Of a stretch of DNA of 8,115 nucleotides, positions 1 to 5,849 are shown one piece after another. The position numbers and the translations under genes are program-made. Numbering within the stretch: position 1 is the first letter of the stretch; the number at the start of each line of letters is the position of its first letter. The DNA is taken from assembly GCA_003222755.1 (NCBI GenBank), contig QHXA01000075.1, positions 3,281-11,395 of the forward strand. The letters run 5' to 3'. Source of the DNA: Acidobacteriota bacterium (GTDB taxonomy: Bacteria; Acidobacteriota; Terriglobia; 20CM-2-55-15). Under the pieces are notes generated by a model. That model was not told where the DNA came from, did not search any database, and saw only the letters and a list, made by a program, of their open reading frames with translations.

Positions 1-285
1 GGGATCTTTAACGTTGCAGATCATATTCAGCGTTGGCACTTCCGTGAACGGATCCAGGAAGACGGCGTTTGGATCGGGGATGAGGAGCATGTCGCTTTCC
101 TGGATCTTCTGAAATCCACGAATGCTTGAACCATCGAACCCCAAACCTTCCTCGAAAATGTCTTCGGTCAATTCTCCGGTGGTAATTGAAAAGTGCTGCC
201 ATATGCCCGGCAGATCAATAAAGCGAAGATCGGCAATCTTCACCCCTTTGTCGCGGGCAAATTCGACAACCTGTTTCGGTGTCAT
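1..285 (-). CDS. glnA: Glutamine synthetase type I, N-terminal part (truncated by window edge)
   Basis: Glutamine synthetase condenses ammonia and glutamate into glutamine using ATP in the cytoplasm, and is the entry point of nitrogen assimilation. The 95 visible residues begin MTPKQVVEFARDKGVK and cover the N-terminal beta-grasp domain. They include the family-typical stretch around residues 47-60 (GLGFDGSSIRGF), followed by the SDMLLIPDP segment at about 64-72. The ATG at 285 is preceded by a good Shine-Dalgarno (GGGAGGG on the minus strand), which supports this start. The catalytic domain lies outside the window. The gene is read leftwards, away from the envelope operon. Its upstream leader carries a promoter, paired hairpins and an intrinsic terminator, suggesting regulated read-through. 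Identification is secure from the conserved N-terminus; the GS subtype beyond type I cannot be decided here. Confidence 0.95.
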   Translation of the reverse strand, partial: MTPKQVVEFARDKGVKIADLRFIDLPGIWQHFSITTGELTEDIFEEGLGFDGSSIRGFQKIQESDMLLIPDPNAVFLDPFTEVPTLNMICNVKDP

Positions 286-405
286 GAGTGGAACCCTCCC
301 TTTCTTACGAAACCCGAATTTATCGTGTTGTTTTTGAGTCCGTGGCAGAGAAACTAGCAAAAATCAAATCCCGCATTCTGCCATCTTCTGACTGCGAAAT
401 CGACC

Positions 406-446
406 AAAATAAAAAAGTCTTCGACCCAATAATCGGATCGAAGACT
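406..446 (-). terminator. Intrinsic terminator in the glnA leader
   Basis: Read on the minus strand, a 12-bp stem with one U-G wobble (arms at 435-446 and 416-427, 7-nt loop at 428-434) is followed at once by TTTTTATTTT (415-406). The plus strand has no U-tract after this hairpin, so it works leftwards only. No gene is encoded on the minus strand to its right, and glnA starts about 120 bp downstream. It therefore most likely ends a short leader RNA of about 80 nt (attenuation) or a small RNA, and does not end an upstream operon. Confidence 0.8.
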
Positions 447-479
447 GCGTAGTCGGTCGCTCGACACCTCGTTGTGTCG
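439..479 (-). promoter_or_regulatory. Tandem hexaloop hairpins in glnA leader (candidate ANTAR-type antiterminator)
   Basis: On the minus-strand RNA, hairpin P1 has a perfect 6-bp stem CGACAC/GTGTCG (474-479 with 462-467) and the six-base loop AACGAG. Two nucleotides later, hairpin P2 spans 459 to 439. Its lower stem is CGA/UCG, followed by a small CC/U internal loop, an upper stem GAC/GUC and the six-base loop UACGCA. P2 consumes most of the 5' arm of the downstream terminator, so the two folds exclude each other. Known ANTAR-responsive leaders have two hexaloop hairpins with A at loop position 1 and G at position 4, the second overlapping a terminator. P1 matches both positions; P2 matches G4 but has U at position 1. 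Structures were read by eye and no energies were computed. Confidence 0.45.
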
Positions 480-490
480 GAACTTTGTGT

Positions 491-520
491 CTTATACCTT
501 AAATATTTTCGGTATGTCCA
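491..520 (-). promoter_or_regulatory. Sigma70-like promoter for the glnA leader
   Basis: On the minus strand there is a -35 box TGGACA (515-520, 5 of 6 to consensus) and a -10 box TATAAG (491-496, 5 of 6), separated by 18 bp. The predicted transcription start is near 484, which would give glnA a leader of about 200 nt. I found no comparably good promoter between the terminator (406-446) and the glnA start. A second, weaker candidate lies upstream: TTGTCC (585-590), 17 bp, CATATT (562-567). Assignment is by motif match only. Confidence 0.55.
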
Positions 521-619
521 CGGCGAAATCTCATAAGTGCCTCTTAATGGCGTCTATTCTAAATATGGGTGAGCTGTTGCCGAAGGACAAATTTACCAGT
601 CGGATGCGTGGAGGCCACA

Positions 620-628
620 TGCTACAAT
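620..628 (+). promoter_or_regulatory. Possible extended -10 promoter for the DedA/Lol-like operon
   Basis: TGC-TACAAT at 620-628 matches an extended -10 element (TGn followed by 5 of 6 to TATAAT), about 85 bp upstream of the first ATG of the plus-strand operon. No convincing -35 is present at the expected spacing. A weaker alternative is TTGTAC (645-650), 16 bp, TATGGC (667-672). This is a motif-only assignment. Confidence 0.3.
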
Positions 629-712
629 CACAAATTTGGCGTTGTTGTACGTTTCTGTCTAGCGAGTATGGCCCCGGCCTTAGACGGTTGCTTCCCCCAA
701 TAACATCTATCG

Positions 713-1321
713 ATGAACTTCGAAGCGATCTCAATTTGGCTCAGAGATACCCTGTTGCCATACGGAGGGTTCGGCCTGATGGTTTTGGCCATGTGCGACT
801 CGTCGTTCGTGTCATTGCCTGAAGTGAACGACCTTCTATTGATGACGTTTGCGATCAATGAACCAGGTGGCATGGTGAAGTTTGCGTTATTGACCACTGT
901 TGGGTCGGTCGCCGGCTGTGCGCTGCTTTACGCGCTCGGTCGAAAAGGTGGCGAAGCATTTCTTCGGAAGACTTTTGCCGATGAACGCCTGGCGCGAGTA
1001 CAACGATGGTATCAACGTCACGGGATATTGGCGGTGATCGTTCCCTCGCTGTTGCCTCCACCTACACCGTTTAAAATCTTTGTGTTGTCCGCTGGAACTT
1101 TCGGTATTTCATGGCCTAAGTTCCTTACTGCTGTCGTCATCGGCCGAGGTATTCGATACTTTACAGAAGGCATCCTGGCGGTGATGTACGGTCCCGCCGC
1201 GATTCAGTTCGTCCAAAAGAATTACGGCAAAGTGGGACTGGCATTCGCCATTGTTATTGTCGTTAGCGCAGTGATTTTTTTTTCTTTCGGACGCCGCCGG
1301 GTTCCAACAATTGAAGCGTGA
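713..1321 (+). CDS. DedA-family (VTT domain) integral membrane protein
   Basis: This 202-residue, strongly hydrophobic protein carries DedA/VTT-domain hallmarks: an early acidic re-entrant segment around SLPEVNDLLL (34-43), glycine-rich GSVAGCALLYALGRKGG (64-80), the proline-rich PSLLPPPTPFK (111-121) and GRGIRYF (144-150). A C-terminal TM segment at about 173-192 ends in a basic tail. DedA proteins are inner-membrane lipid transporters or scramblases, several of which recycle undecaprenyl phosphate or move phospholipids. The substrate of this subtype is not known from sequence. An in-frame TAA at 701 makes the ATG at 713 the first possible ATG; it lacks a clear Shine-Dalgarno. It is the first gene of the plus-strand run, and its TGA overlaps the next gene's GTG, implying translational coupling with the lipoprotein gene. 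Confidence 0.85.
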   Translation: MNFEAISIWLRDTLLPYGGFGLMVLAMCDSSFVSLPEVNDLLLMTFAINEPGGMVKFALLTTVGSVAGCALLYALGRKGGEAFLRKTFADERLARVQRWYQRHGILAVIVPSLLPPPTPFKIFVLSAGTFGISWPKFLTAVVIGRGIRYFTEGILAVMYGPAAIQFVQKNYGKVGLAFAIVIVVSAVIFFSFGRRRVPTIEA

Positions 1322-2190
1322 AAAAAAGATTAGGTTTGAGCTTCCATATTCTTATTGTTTTGTTGCTGATGGTTCAGGCCAGCTGCGTCAAGAAAACGAT
1401 TGTCGTGCCGCAAGAGCAGCGTCTGCTTCCGGCAAAGAATGCCACGCGCTCCGAGTTACTTCAGGGTCTGCAAATAAAGGGCAAACAGATTGAGACACTT
1501 AAAGGAACAGTGAGTCTGGATCTGTCACGCGGCGGCGCAAAATCGGGAGTGTTGGATCAATATCGCCAGACCAGAGGTTATGTCATTGTCGAGCGTCCGT
1601 CTGAAATAAGAATACAGGTTCAATTACCGATTGTCCTGACGACGGTGGCGATCATGGTTTCCGACGGCCAGCAGTATCGTTTATCGATTCCCATCAAGAA
1701 TCAGTTTGCAGTTCAGGACGTGAATGCGCCCGTGAACCCCAAAAACTCGCTTTCCAACTTGAGGCCGCAGATCTTCCTGGACGGTTTGTTCGTGGATATC
1801 ACTCCGCACCTGAACAAGCCCACTGTCAAATCGCTCTTTGAAGAAACGATAGTTGGCATCCGCAGCTATTACGTTTTCAGTTTTTTTGAGACCGCCGGTC
1901 CTGAGCCTGAGTTGCTCGAAAAGATATGGATCGATCGGACCGATCTGCAGGTCTCGCGCAAACAGGTCTACGGAAAGGAAGGGCGATTGGAAACGGATGT
2001 CGATTACGAGAACTACCACAATCAAGATGGAATTCCGTTTCCTCAGGTTGTTTTGATTCACCGACCGCTTGAAGATTTCACAGTAAAGATGACGTTTCAG
2101 CAGACAACCATGAACGAAAAACTGGACGCGAAAGTGTTTGATCTGCCGCGGCCTGAGGGATCTGAACTCGTTCAGCTGACGCAGCAGTAG
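1318..2190 (+). CDS. LolA/LolB-like outer-membrane lipoprotein (DUF4292-like)
   Basis: This 290-residue protein starts at a GTG that overlaps the upstream stop (GTGA, 1318-1321). Its N-terminus is a lipoprotein-style signal: basic MKKR, a hydrophobic core to about residue 19, then VQASC with Cys23 as the likely acylated residue. The -3 Q makes the lipobox imperfect. The mature part is rich in beta-strand-like stretches (KGTVSLDLS, GYVIVERPSEIRIQVQLP, KIWIDRTDLQVSRKQVY, FPQVVLIHRP). This resembles the half-barrel fold of LolA/LolB and DUF4292 lipoproteins, which bind acyl chains. In Lol pathways LolB is the outer-membrane acceptor. With a LolA-like carrier and an ABC transporter in the same operon, a receptor role is a reasonable inference, but no residue proves it. 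Generic envelope-stress lipoprotein is the alternative. Confidence 0.65.
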   Translation: MKKRLGLSFHILIVLLLMVQASCVKKTIVVPQEQRLLPAKNATRSELLQGLQIKGKQIETLKGTVSLDLSRGGAKSGVLDQYRQTRGYVIVERPSEIRIQVQLPIVLTTVAIMVSDGQQYRLSIPIKNQFAVQDVNAPVNPKNSLSNLRPQIFLDGLFVDITPHLNKPTVKSLFEETIVGIRSYYVFSFFETAGPEPELLEKIWIDRTDLQVSRKQVYGKEGRLETDVDYENYHNQDGIPFPQVVLIHRPLEDFTVKMTFQQTTMNEKLDAKVFDLPRPEGSELVQLTQQ

Positions 2191-2198
2191 GTATTCAC

Positions 2199-3299
2199 AT
2201 GAATAGACAAATCATTTTTGCGGGTCTAAAAGCCCGGCCAGTCCGGACAACGGTTAGTGTTTTGGCCGTTGCACTGGAGGTCATCTTGATTCTGGTCATC
2301 ATCGGATTGGCCAACGGCATTTCCAGCGAGACCGGAAAACGTACCGAAGGCGTTGGCGCGGATATCTTGTTACAACCCCCCAATTCCTCGCTACTCCTTG
2401 CGCTGAGTGCGAGCACGATGCCGCTTTCAATCGGTGACAAACTTCGTGAAATCGATGGGGTGAAGGCCGTTGCTCCGGTTCAGACGCTGGTTAATTCGTC
2501 TGCAGGGCTGGAAGTCATCTACGGTATCGATCCTGGATCTTTTACGGCAATGAGTGACGGTTTCATCTGGCACAAGGGAGGACTCTTCAAAACTTCCGAT
2601 GAAGTCGTGGTGGACGATATCTATGCGAGGGCCAAAAACGTCAGCGTCGGAGATAAGGTAGAGCTTGTAGGACACACGTTTACGATCTCGGGAGTTGTCG
2701 AACATGGTAAAGGCGCGCGGTTGTTCGTCTCGTTGAAGACGGCCGAAGATATGACAGGACAACAGGGAAAGGTATCGTTGTTTTTCATCAAGTTGAACGA
2801 CTCGGACCAGGTTCAGACGGCGATTGACCGCATCAAGCAGCTCCTTCCGACCTACAGCGTGATTCCACTCAAGGAATACGCGAAATTGATGATGTCGAAC
2901 AATATGCCGGCGTTGAACGCCTTTATTTCAAGCGTGGTCTTTGTCGCGCTTTGCGTCGGGGTGCTCGTGATCTTTCTTTCGATGTACACGACGATTACCG
3001 AGCGCACGCGTGAAATCGGCATTCTCCGCTCGCTTGGAGCTTCGAAGGCATTCATTATCAGCCTCATCTTTCAGGAATCGGCGGCGATTTGCGTTGCGGG
3101 TGTCGTCGTCGGAATCGGGGCGAGCTTTCTGATCTCGAGAGGCGTCACGATGGTATTTCCGACTCTGATCGTCTTGATCACGCCCAATTGGATCGCGAAG
3201 GCATCCGCCTTTGCGGTCCTCAGCGGGATCATCGGATCTTTTTATCCATCATTGAAGGCGGCGGGACAGGATCCGGTTGAAGCGCTCGCGTACGAGTAG
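2199..3299 (+). CDS. ABC transporter permease, MacB/LolCE (FtsX) type
   Basis: This 366-residue permease has the four-TM MacB/LolC/LolE layout. TM1 is at about 18-40, a large periplasmic domain covers about 41-238 (MacB_PCD-like), TM2 is at about 240-264, TM3 at about 286-315 and TM4 at about 332-349. The cytoplasmic coupling segment TERTREIGILRSLGAS (267-282) and the C-terminal YPSLKAAGQDPVEALAYE are family signatures. These transporters are mechanotransmission machines that work on periplasmic or outer-leaflet substrates, such as lipoproteins, and do not channel solutes across the membrane. Its ATPase is encoded next. Only one permease gene is present, so it would act as a homodimer, as in MacB or the single-gene LolF arrangement. 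The start at 2199 follows the lipoprotein stop by 8 bp with a weak ribosome site. Confidence 0.9.
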   Translation: MNRQIIFAGLKARPVRTTVSVLAVALEVILILVIIGLANGISSETGKRTEGVGADILLQPPNSSLLLALSASTMPLSIGDKLREIDGVKAVAPVQTLVNSSAGLEVIYGIDPGSFTAMSDGFIWHKGGLFKTSDEVVVDDIYARAKNVSVGDKVELVGHTFTISGVVEHGKGARLFVSLKTAEDMTGQQGKVSLFFIKLNDSDQVQTAIDRIKQLLPTYSVIPLKEYAKLMMSNNMPALNAFISSVVFVALCVGVLVIFLSMYTTITERTREIGILRSLGASKAFIISLIFQESAAICVAGVVVGIGASFLISRGVTMVFPTLIVLITPNWIAKASAFAVLSGIIGSFYPSLKAAGQDPVEALAYE

Positions 3300-3308
3300 T
3301 GTTTGTGA

Positions 3309-3320
3309 TACAAATTTGTA
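3309..3320. promoter_or_regulatory. 12-bp perfect palindrome between permease and ATPase genes
   Basis: TACAAATTTGTA is a perfect inverted repeat with no loop, in the only appreciable spacer (38 bp) of the plus operon. It is AT-rich against a GC-richer background and sits about 18 bp before the ATPase start. It could be an operator or simply chance. No function is shown by the sequence. Confidence 0.2.
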
Positions 3321-3337
3321 GCTCTAGGTTCTTATAA

Positions 3338-4072
3338 ATGAAAAGCTTGTTGGAAACGATTGATCTTCGGAAAACCTACCGGGTCGGCAAGATTGATGTG
3401 GAAGCGCTCCGGGGGGTGAACCTGCGAATGCGTGAAGGCGAACTGGCGGCCATCATGGGGCCGTCGGGCTGCGGCAAATCGACGCTGATGCACATCCTGG
3501 GCGCGATGGCGAAGCCAACCTCCGGCAACGTTCTTATCGATGGCCACAATATCGCGGGCATGAATGACACCGGCCTCACCGCGATTCGGCGCGAGAAAAT
3601 CGGATTTGTTTTTCAGAAGTTCAATCTGTTGCCCACACTGACAGCCCGCACCAACATTGCGGTCGCAAGGCATATTCACCGCACGGCCGGCAAAGACGGC
3701 TACGACCAGTACTTGACCGAAATTCTCCAGCTCCTCATGATTCAAGACAAAATGGACCGCAAGCCTTCGGAGCTTTCCGGAGGTGAGCAGCAACGCGTTG
3801 CAATAGCGCGAGCTGTGGCGAACAAGCCCGCGATTCTGCTCGCGGACGAGCCTACCGGCAGTTTGGATTCAAGGAATTCTGAAATCGTTTTGAATATGTT
3901 CCGGGAACTGAACCGCAGGTTTAAGCAGACGATCATTCTCGTCACCCATAATCCCGAACTTGTGACTTTTACCGATCGGCTCATCGAAATGCGCGACGGA
4001 ATGATCGTCAGCGATACGGATCCATCCTGGGACACTGAAAGCGAACTGGCACAACCAGCGCGCAGTGTATGA
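3338..4072 (+). CDS. ABC transporter ATP-binding protein, LolD/MacB type
   Basis: This complete 244-residue ATPase has every canonical motif: Walker A GPSGCGKST (41-49), Q-loop Gln93 in VFQKFNLLP, signature LSGGEQQ (146-152), Walker B ILLADEPTGSLD (166-177) and H-loop His204 in LVTHNPE. The sequence around FNLLPTLTARTNI and DEPTGSLDS is typical of the LolD/MacB/FtsE-like group that pairs with FtsX-fold permeases. It would power the permease encoded immediately upstream. A C-terminal stretch of about 20 residues rich in acidic and small residues follows the core. The gene overlaps the next one by four bases (ATGA, 4069-4072). Function as an ATPase is certain; the transported substrate is inferred only from neighbours and could be a lipoprotein, a lipid or an export product. 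Confidence 0.95.
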   Translation: MKSLLETIDLRKTYRVGKIDVEALRGVNLRMREGELAAIMGPSGCGKSTLMHILGAMAKPTSGNVLIDGHNIAGMNDTGLTAIRREKIGFVFQKFNLLPTLTARTNIAVARHIHRTAGKDGYDQYLTEILQLLMIQDKMDRKPSELSGGEQQRVAIARAVANKPAILLADEPTGSLDSRNSEIVLNMFRELNRRFKQTIILVTHNPELVTFTDRLIEMRDGMIVSDTDPSWDTESELAQPARSV

Positions 4073-4395
4073 AGAAATACCTACTCTGGTCGTTCGAGCG
4101 AGGCTCCCGGCCTTATGACGTGATCTGCCTCGTGATTCTCGCTTTCATCTTCATCACCCCTCCTACCATCTTCAACGACCGGCCGGATTTCATGCGGGTT
4201 ACCTCCGACCAGGCGATACGCCAAACAAATGATGATGACGGACATCCCGTCTTTGTCGTCCAAGTAAAAACAGAGCACGATGCCGTGGATCGCTTGAAAG
4301 CCTCGCTGGGCGCGGCCGTCACGATTTCGCGCACCGAGCCCGTTTATGACGCCACGGGACAGCTCGTTGCGTATTCGATCTGGATAGAGAGGTGA
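4069..4395 (+). CDS. Small single-TM protein of unknown function
   Basis: I do not recognise a named family for this 108-residue protein. It opens MKKYLLWSFERGSRPYDV, followed by one strong TM helix at about 17-33 (VICLVILAFIFITPP), a conserved-looking FNDRPDF turn at 35-41 and a soluble region of about 65 residues. The basic N-terminus suggests N-in/C-out topology, with the soluble part in the periplasm. That part alternates hydrophobic strands (VFVVQVKTEHD, VAYSIWIER) with charged turns, compatible with a small alpha/beta domain. Its start overlaps the ATPase stop (ATGA), so the two are translationally coupled. lolA follows 6 bp later. Sitting between transporter ATPase and carrier, it may be an accessory subunit of this transport system. 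That is inference from position alone. Confidence 0.75.
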   Translation: MKKYLLWSFERGSRPYDVICLVILAFIFITPPTIFNDRPDFMRVTSDQAIRQTNDDDGHPVFVVQVKTEHDAVDRLKASLGAAVTISRTEPVYDATGQLVAYSIWIER

Positions 4396-4401
4396 ATCTC
4401 A

Positions 4402-5070
4402 ATGAAAAGAGCCGCGTGGTTGATGTGCCTTTTGTGGATAGTTCCTTTGTCCCAGGCTCAAAGCGCCTACACGCTCGATCAAGTCTTTGCAAAGATGGAC
4501 GAGGTGGCCAAGACATTCCGATCGACTCAAGCCGATGTCGAGCGTACGCATGTGACCGTTCTGGTCAATGACAAGGACGTGAGTTCCGGAAAGTTCTACT
4601 ATGCCCGTCAAGGCAAGCAGCCACGTGTGAGGCTTGAGCTCACGAAACCTGCAGTTCAACTGTTACTCATCGACAAAGGCAAACTCCAGATCTACACGCC
4701 GAACCTGAAACAGGTCCAGGAAGCCTCACTGGGTGAGCATCAGGACAAAGTGGAAATGTTCATGGCTCTTGGATTCGGGCAATCCAGCGAAGACTTGAAG
4801 AAAAACTTCACGGTTTCCGTTGCCGGACAAGACGTGATCGATGGCAAGAAGACCACAGTGCTCGAGCTGAGACCCAAGAACTCCGCGATGTTCAAATCCG
4901 TGCAAATGTGGATGGATCAGCAGAAGTGGGTTTCCGTTCAGATCAAGACCACGGAAGGCAGCGGCGATTACATGATCCTGAAGTTCTCCGATGTCAAGAT
5001 CAATCCCAAAATTCCGGAATCCGTTTTTAATCTCAAGCTGCCGAAGGACGTCCGCGTTCTGAAGATGTGA
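4402..5070 (+). CDS. lolA: LolA-type periplasmic lipoprotein carrier
   Basis: This 222-residue protein carries a Sec signal peptide (MKRAAWLMCLLWIVPLSQA, cleavage likely after residue 19) and a LolA/outer-membrane lipoprotein-sorting fold. Hallmarks are an initial helix with KMDEVAKTFRSTQADVERT, the GKFYYARQGKQPRVRLELTKP strand pair, the KLQIYTPNLKQVQE segment, VLELRPKN, and a closing FNLKLPKDVRV. LolA carries lipoproteins across the periplasm in a hydrophobic half-barrel. A good Shine-Dalgarno (AGAGAGG, 4386-4392) overlaps the upstream stop. It is last in the plus-strand operon, after the transporter genes. The opposite-strand phosphatidyltransferase ORF runs 103 bp into its 3' end. The LolA-like fold is well supported; whether its cargo is a lipoprotein or another lipid is not. 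Confidence 0.8.
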   Translation: MKRAAWLMCLLWIVPLSQAQSAYTLDQVFAKMDEVAKTFRSTQADVERTHVTVLVNDKDVSSGKFYYARQGKQPRVRLELTKPAVQLLLIDKGKLQIYTPNLKQVQEASLGEHQDKVEMFMALGFGQSSEDLKKNFTVSVAGQDVIDGKKTTVLELRPKNSAMFKSVQMWMDQQKWVSVQIKTTEGSGDYMILKFSDVKINPKIPESVFNLKLPKDVRVLKM

Positions 5071-5849
5071 GTTTGCGCACGCCGGAGGCGTGCCAAAAGA
5101 TTAGCCCAGGGGTACGCAAAAAACGTACCCCTGGCTAATCTCCTTGCACCGCTCGGCGGTGCGAAACCGCCTAAGCTGTCTGCCCAATCGTTCGTTATCC
5201 GGGAGTACGCGCACAAAAAAAGGCGTTGGAACCACATACTTGTTCTGAGCTCGCGCCACGTGTACCAGATGCGTTGAGACACCGTCCAGTTCGAGAGGAT
5301 CGCCATCACCCACAACACGGCGGCCATCCGATCGGTGACGCCCCCGATAATCAACAGGACAATCCGTTCGGGTCTTTCCAGGAAACCCACCTTGCAGGCG
5401 GGGATTAGAGATTCGGCTCTTGCGCGCGTGTAGCTGGTCAGGACCGAGCCGATGAGGACGAGTCCTGTCAGGCCGACGTAGAAAATGCGATTAATCTTCG
5501 CATACCAGATGATGAGACCGAGTAGGAGCAGCAGGTCAGAGTAGCGGTCGATTACAGAATCGAAAAATGCGCCAAATTTCGTGACCCGCTTTGTTCGGCG
5601 CGCCACTTCGCCGTCGACGATATCGAATATGCCCGCGAACAGGATCACCAGTGCTCCCCAGATGAAGATTCCCTCCGCAAACAGGATCATTGCGAAGATA
5701 TTGATCACCATTCCGATGAGCGTCAGGATATTCGGATGGACCCGCAGGCTCGCCAGCAAATTGACAATGGAATCCAGAACGCGTTTGCCGCCTGCGCCGA
5801 TCTGGCCCGTTATGGAAGGTGGCTCTTGTGGTGTGCTATTTATCGTCAT
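4968..5849 (-). CDS. CDP-alcohol phosphatidyltransferase with repeat-derived C-terminal extension
   Basis: The enzyme transfers a phosphatidyl (or related) group from a CDP-activated lipid to an alcohol at the inner membrane. The full signature DGx2ARx8Gx3Dx3D is present (DGEVAR...G...D...D, residues 79-101 from this start), flanked by TM helices. The later SYTRARAES and KVGFLERPER resemble inositol-phosphate-type synthases more than PgsA; the acceptor alcohol remains unproven. ATG 5849 is chosen: it overlaps the greA stop by 14 bp. A TTG at 5876 would add nine residues. Homology-like sequence ends near SQRIWYTWREL, about 201 residues, the usual family length. The ORF then runs through repeat copy A for about 33 residues and ends with about 34 residues antisense to lolA. 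That tail is probably not ancestral; a one-base loss in the T7 tract at 5215-5221 would end it at 5195. Confidence 0.8.
   Translation of the reverse strand: MTINSTPQEPPSITGQIGAGGKRVLDSIVNLLASLRVHPNILTLIGMVINIFAMILFAEGIFIWGALVILFAGIFDIVDGEVARRTKRVTKFGAFFDSVIDRYSDLLLLLGLIIWYAKINRIFYVGLTGLVLIGSVLTSYTRARAESLIPACKVGFLERPERIVLLIIGGVTDRMAAVLWVMAILSNWTVSQRIWYTWRELRTSMWFQRLFLCAYSRITNDWADSLGGFAPPSGARRLARGTFFAYPWANLLARLRRAQTHIFRTRTSFGSLRLKTDSGILGLILTSENFRIM
5072..5174. repeat. Modular palindromic repeat, copy A
   Basis: Three hairpins lie in a row. GCACGCC/GGCGTGC with loop GGA spans 5077-5093. A 17-bp stem with one bulged C has arms at 5099-5116 and 5124-5140 and loop CAAAAAA. GCACCGC/GCGGTGC with loop TCG spans 5146-5162. 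A remnant ACCGCC follows at about 5166-5171. The same modules in the same order recur at 7429-7566, with the core CCAGGGGTACG and its complement conserved. It lies between the convergent operons and is read through by the phosphatidyltransferase ORF. No transposase is present, so it resembles a non-autonomous REP/MITE-like intergenic element. Confidence 0.8.
5099..5140. terminator. Strong hairpin of repeat copy A, possible convergent terminator
   Basis: The 17-bp stem lies 28 bp after the lolA stop. On the minus strand it is followed by TTTT (5095-5098), so it could stop leftward transcription into lolA. On the plus strand only TCCTT follows, so rightward termination is less clear. No other terminator is visible between the two converging operons. 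Confidence 0.35.

Noticed and set aside
286..405. Sigma54 promoter for glnA
   Set aside because: No GG-N10-GC element with the expected TGGCAC/TTGC context was found on the minus strand.
286..485. Glutamine riboswitch (glnA motif) in the glnA leader
   Set aside because: I could not find the conserved core of that riboswitch class; the visible structure is two simple hairpins plus a terminator.
430..712. Known housekeeping RNA (tmRNA, 6S RNA, RNase P RNA) in the intergenic region
   Set aside because: No tag sequence, conserved ends or characteristic pairing of these RNAs were found on either strand.
472..822. 116-residue plus-strand reading frame starting at TTG in the glnA/dedA intergenic region
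   Set aside because: It has no ribosome site or recognisable family, overlaps the true DedA start in another frame, and its composition (many Arg, Cys and Ser) looks non-coding.
531..897. Minus-strand frames that might place a gene upstream of the glnA leader terminator
   Set aside because: They are short, lack Shine-Dalgarno sequences, and mostly mirror the DedA coding region or intergenic DNA, so the terminator is better explained as part of the glnA leader.
1681..2061. 126-residue frame antisense to the lipoprotein gene
   Set aside because: It is a mirror frame of a credible gene, with no ribosome site or recognisable domain.
3332..3793. 153-residue frame antisense to the ABC ATPase
   Set aside because: It lies fully within a strongly conserved ATPase gene on the other strand and shows no family features of its own.
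5101..5313. Separate 70-residue minus-strand gene
   Set aside because: It is a frame-shifted shadow of the phosphatidyltransferase 3' end plus repeat copy A; it matters only as one of the possible indel outcomes.
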